Source: Kocuria sp. (GTDB taxonomy: Bacteria > Actinomycetota > Actinomycetes > Actinomycetales > Micrococcaceae). From it: DNA of 6,860 nt. The notes under the pieces were generated by a model that saw only the letters and a list, made by a program, of their open reading frames with translations, searched no databases and was not told where the DNA came from. The position numbers were made by a program, and so were the translations under genes. The DNA lies in contig JAKDKI010000125.1 in assembly GCA_030453435.1 (NCBI GenBank), positions 1 through 6,860 on the forward strand, given 5' to 3'. Within the stretch, counting starts at the first letter, position 1; each line of letters begins with the position of its first letter. Positions 5,528 to 6,860 of the stretch are shown here, piece after piece.

Positions 5528-5566
5528 CCGGTGAGATTCGGCTGACAAGTCCTCGATGTTCACCGG
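5528..5566. repeat. Inverted repeat CCGGTGA-N25-TCACCGG in the divergent control region
   Basis: The 7-bp arms at 5528-5534 and 5560-5566 are perfect complements separated by 25 nt. They directly follow the shorter dyad at 5508-5526. Seven-base arms with a 25-nt spacer can arise by chance in GC-rich DNA, so the support is weak. Confidence 0.25.
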
Positions 5567-5625
5567 TCGCGATGATTCAGGGGTTTCCCTGCTGCCTACC
5601 GAGAAACTACGCGAGAATAAGTCAC

Positions 5626-6747
5626 ATGAGTTATTCGTCCAGGGGCCCCATGACACTGTCCACCACCGCCGAGATCCCGCGCGGTGAAGCCATCGGACGT
5701 TACACGAGCTACGCGGACGCGCAGAAGGCCGTGGACTACCTGGCCGACCAGCAGTTCGAGGTGGCCAAGATCTCCATCATCGGCAGCGACCTGAAGTCCG
5801 TCGAGCAGGTGACCGGTCGCTTGTCCTACCCCAAAGTGGCGCTCCAAGGTGCCCTCAACGGCGTGGTGTTCGGTGCGTTCTTCGGCTTGTTGATGTCACT
5901 GTTGGGCGGCATGGACCTGGCACAGGCGCTCTTGCTGCCCATCATCATGGGTGGCGCCTTCTGGATGTTGCTCGCGACCATCACGTACGCGATGCAGCGC
6001 GGCAAGCGTGATTTCACCTCGACCAACCGCATTGTGGCGGGCAGCTACGAAGTGATCGCGGCACCCGAAGTTGCGGGTGAAGCCCGGAACGTCTTGGGCG
6101 GTCTCAACCTGCGCCAGGCCCCGGGGCCCCGGCCTCAGCAGGGCGGTTGGAATCAGCCCCCGCAGGGCCCCAACGGGCCGCGTGGGCAGTGGGGTCCGCA
6201 GCAGGGGCAGTGGGGCCCCCAAGGGCAGAACGGACCGCAGGGTCAGAACTGGTCGCAGGGCCGCCCGGGCGCACCCGGTCCCAACGGTCCCCAGGGATAC
6301 TCCGGACCGTACGGCGGCCAACCGGGTCCCCACCAGCAGGCGCCTCAGCAGGGTCAGCAAGGGTGGCGCGGTGGACCCGGCCAGCAGAGTGGGGCACCTC
6401 AGCAGGGCTATTCGAACGGCCCCGGACAACAAGGTCAACAGGGGCAGCCCGCCTATGGACAGCGCGTGCAGGATCAGCCGCAACAGCAGCCGGATTCCAA
6501 CCGCTCCGCCAAGTTCCCCGATCTGCCGGACGGCCGCCCGCAGTACGGCATCCGCCTGGAACCGGAAGCACCGGCTCAGCCCCAGACGCCGCTGCAGCAA
6601 AACCCGCAGGGGGCAGGGCCGGCTCAAGGTACCGCGGAAGAACGGAGCCCGCAGCAACAGGGTTCGTCCCCGGCCAACGCGCCGTGGTCCAAGGATCGTT
6701 CCGAAAACCAGGATTCCGGTGACTCGGAACGAACATCGGATCAGTAG
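5626..6747 (+). CDS. General-stress-type two-TM membrane protein with long Gly/Pro/Gln-rich tail
   Basis: The 373-residue product starts with an alpha/beta domain of the general stress protein 17M/YflT type (about 18-65; GRYTSYADAQKAVDYLADQQ at 24-43, then FEVAKISIIGSDLKSVEQVT). Two membrane helices follow (about 74-96 and 99-122), then a short conserved segment (RDFTSTNRIVAGSYEVIA, 128-145). From about 163 onwards it is a disordered tail rich in Gly, Pro, Gln and Asn, with stretches in near G-X-Y register. It ends in a charged Ser/Asp/Glu tail and carries PQYGIRL at 305-311. The function is unknown; relatives are common in Micrococcales. I chose ATG 5626-5628; ATG 5650, preceded by AGGGG 4 nt upstream, is an equally plausible start (365 residues). 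The frame is open further back to 5467, but that would run across the divergent promoter into the MgtE-like gene. The gene is transcribed divergently from the MgtE-like operon. Confidence 0.8.
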   Translation: MSYSSRGPMTLSTTAEIPRGEAIGRYTSYADAQKAVDYLADQQFEVAKISIIGSDLKSVEQVTGRLSYPKVALQGALNGVVFGAFFGLLMSLLGGMDLAQALLLPIIMGGAFWMLLATITYAMQRGKRDFTSTNRIVAGSYEVIAAPEVAGEARNVLGGLNLRQAPGPRPQQGGWNQPPQGPNGPRGQWGPQQGQWGPQGQNGPQGQNWSQGRPGAPGPNGPQGYSGPYGGQPGPHQQAPQQGQQGWRGGPGQQSGAPQQGYSNGPGQQGQQGQPAYGQRVQDQPQQQPDSNRSAKFPDLPDGRPQYGIRLEPEAPAQPQTPLQQNPQGAGPAQGTAEERSPQQQGSSPANAPWSKDRSENQDSGDSERTSDQ

Positions 6748-6860
6748 TTAGACCGTTCAGCACCCGCGGCTGAGCGCAACGCCTCCGGGCATGAAAACGG
6801 CGGTGGGGACACCCCAACAGTTGACAACCCCCGGATTAGGGTGCAGAACCGCCAAAATGG
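6748..6860. other. Untranslated end of the window, no assignable gene
   Basis: After the TAG at 6745-6747 there are 113 nt without a convincing gene. A weak hairpin (TCAGC, 6757-6761, with GCTGA, 6769-6773) lies 9 nt after the stop, and a short dyad TGGGG-ACA-CCCCA lies further on. A perfect TTGACA occurs at 6821-6826, but no good -10 box follows at the usual distance before the window ends. Open frames cross the right edge on both strands and cannot be judged. Confidence 0.4.

Noticed and set aside
5467..5625. N-terminal extension of the stress-type protein back to 5467
   Set aside because: It crosses the divergent intergenic region and enters the MgtE-like coding sequence. The conserved domain starts well after 5626.
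6757..6773. Small hairpin TCAGC-N7-GCTGA after the stress-type gene as its terminator
   Set aside because: The stem is only 5 bp (6 with a wobble pair), with a 7-nt loop and no T-tract. It is too weak to call as a terminator.
5896..6817. Minus-strand Leu/Arg-rich and Pro/Ala-rich open frames opposite the low-complexity tail
   Set aside because: Repetitive GGN/CCN/CAG codons leave all frames open; these frames have no domain and are compositional shadows.
6791..6860. Open frame from ATG 6791 to the right edge
   Set aside because: It uses codons that are rare in the rest of the window (TTA, AGA), has no clear ribosome site, and contains the TTGACA box, so non-coding DNA is more likely.

Overview
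The window is about 6.9 kb of high-GC DNA. It most likely comes from a chromosome of an actinobacterium of the order Micrococcales, in or near the Micrococcaceae. The evidence is the strong G/C bias at third codon positions, the use of GTG starts, and the gene set and order: DUF3117 tail, O-methyltransferase, membrane protein in the anti-sigma position, tatB, mrp, DUF1003, MgtE-like CBS protein. This is a compact version of the sigE–rseA–htrA–tatB–mrp neighbourhood known from Mycobacterium tuberculosis (Rv1220c to Rv1232c). I see no rRNA, tRNA, CRISPR array, transposase or other mobile element.

Layout. (1) 1-62: last codons of a small plus-strand gene, probably DUF3117. A perfect 25-bp inverted repeat (82-136) separates it from the convergent gene. 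(2) 239-871, minus: SAM-dependent O-methyltransferase. (3) 872-1148: gap without a clear gene, where relatives carry sigE. It may hold a short upstream ORF and perhaps a decayed zinc-binding anti-sigma domain. (4) 1149-1832, plus: single-pass membrane protein resembling the extracytoplasmic half of an ECF anti-sigma factor, apparently starting at CTG. (5) 1879-2235, plus: tatB. A long bidirectional hairpin terminator (2253-2312) follows. (6) 2339-5485, minus: a tightly packed three-gene unit, transcribed MgtE-like PRC/MgtE_N/CBS protein, then DUF1003 membrane protein, then Mrp ATPase. The genes overlap by 8 and 4 nt. (7) 5486-5625: divergent control region with inverted repeats. (8) 5626-6747, plus: two-TM general-stress-type protein with a long Gly/Pro/Gln-rich, partly collagen-like tail. 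(9) 6748-6860: untranslated end with no assignable gene.

How the genes fit together. Most of the window concerns the cell envelope and housekeeping: protein export (TatB), iron–sulfur cluster handling (Mrp), and a probable Mg2+/nucleotide-sensing soluble protein (MgtE-like, no transport domain) made together with a small membrane protein (DUF1003). The most unusual points are the apparent loss of the sigma factor and cytoplasmic anti-sigma domain while the membrane/extracytoplasmic part is kept, the CTG start of that gene, and the split MgtE-like/DUF1003 pair. All family calls are from reading the sequence; no database search was run.
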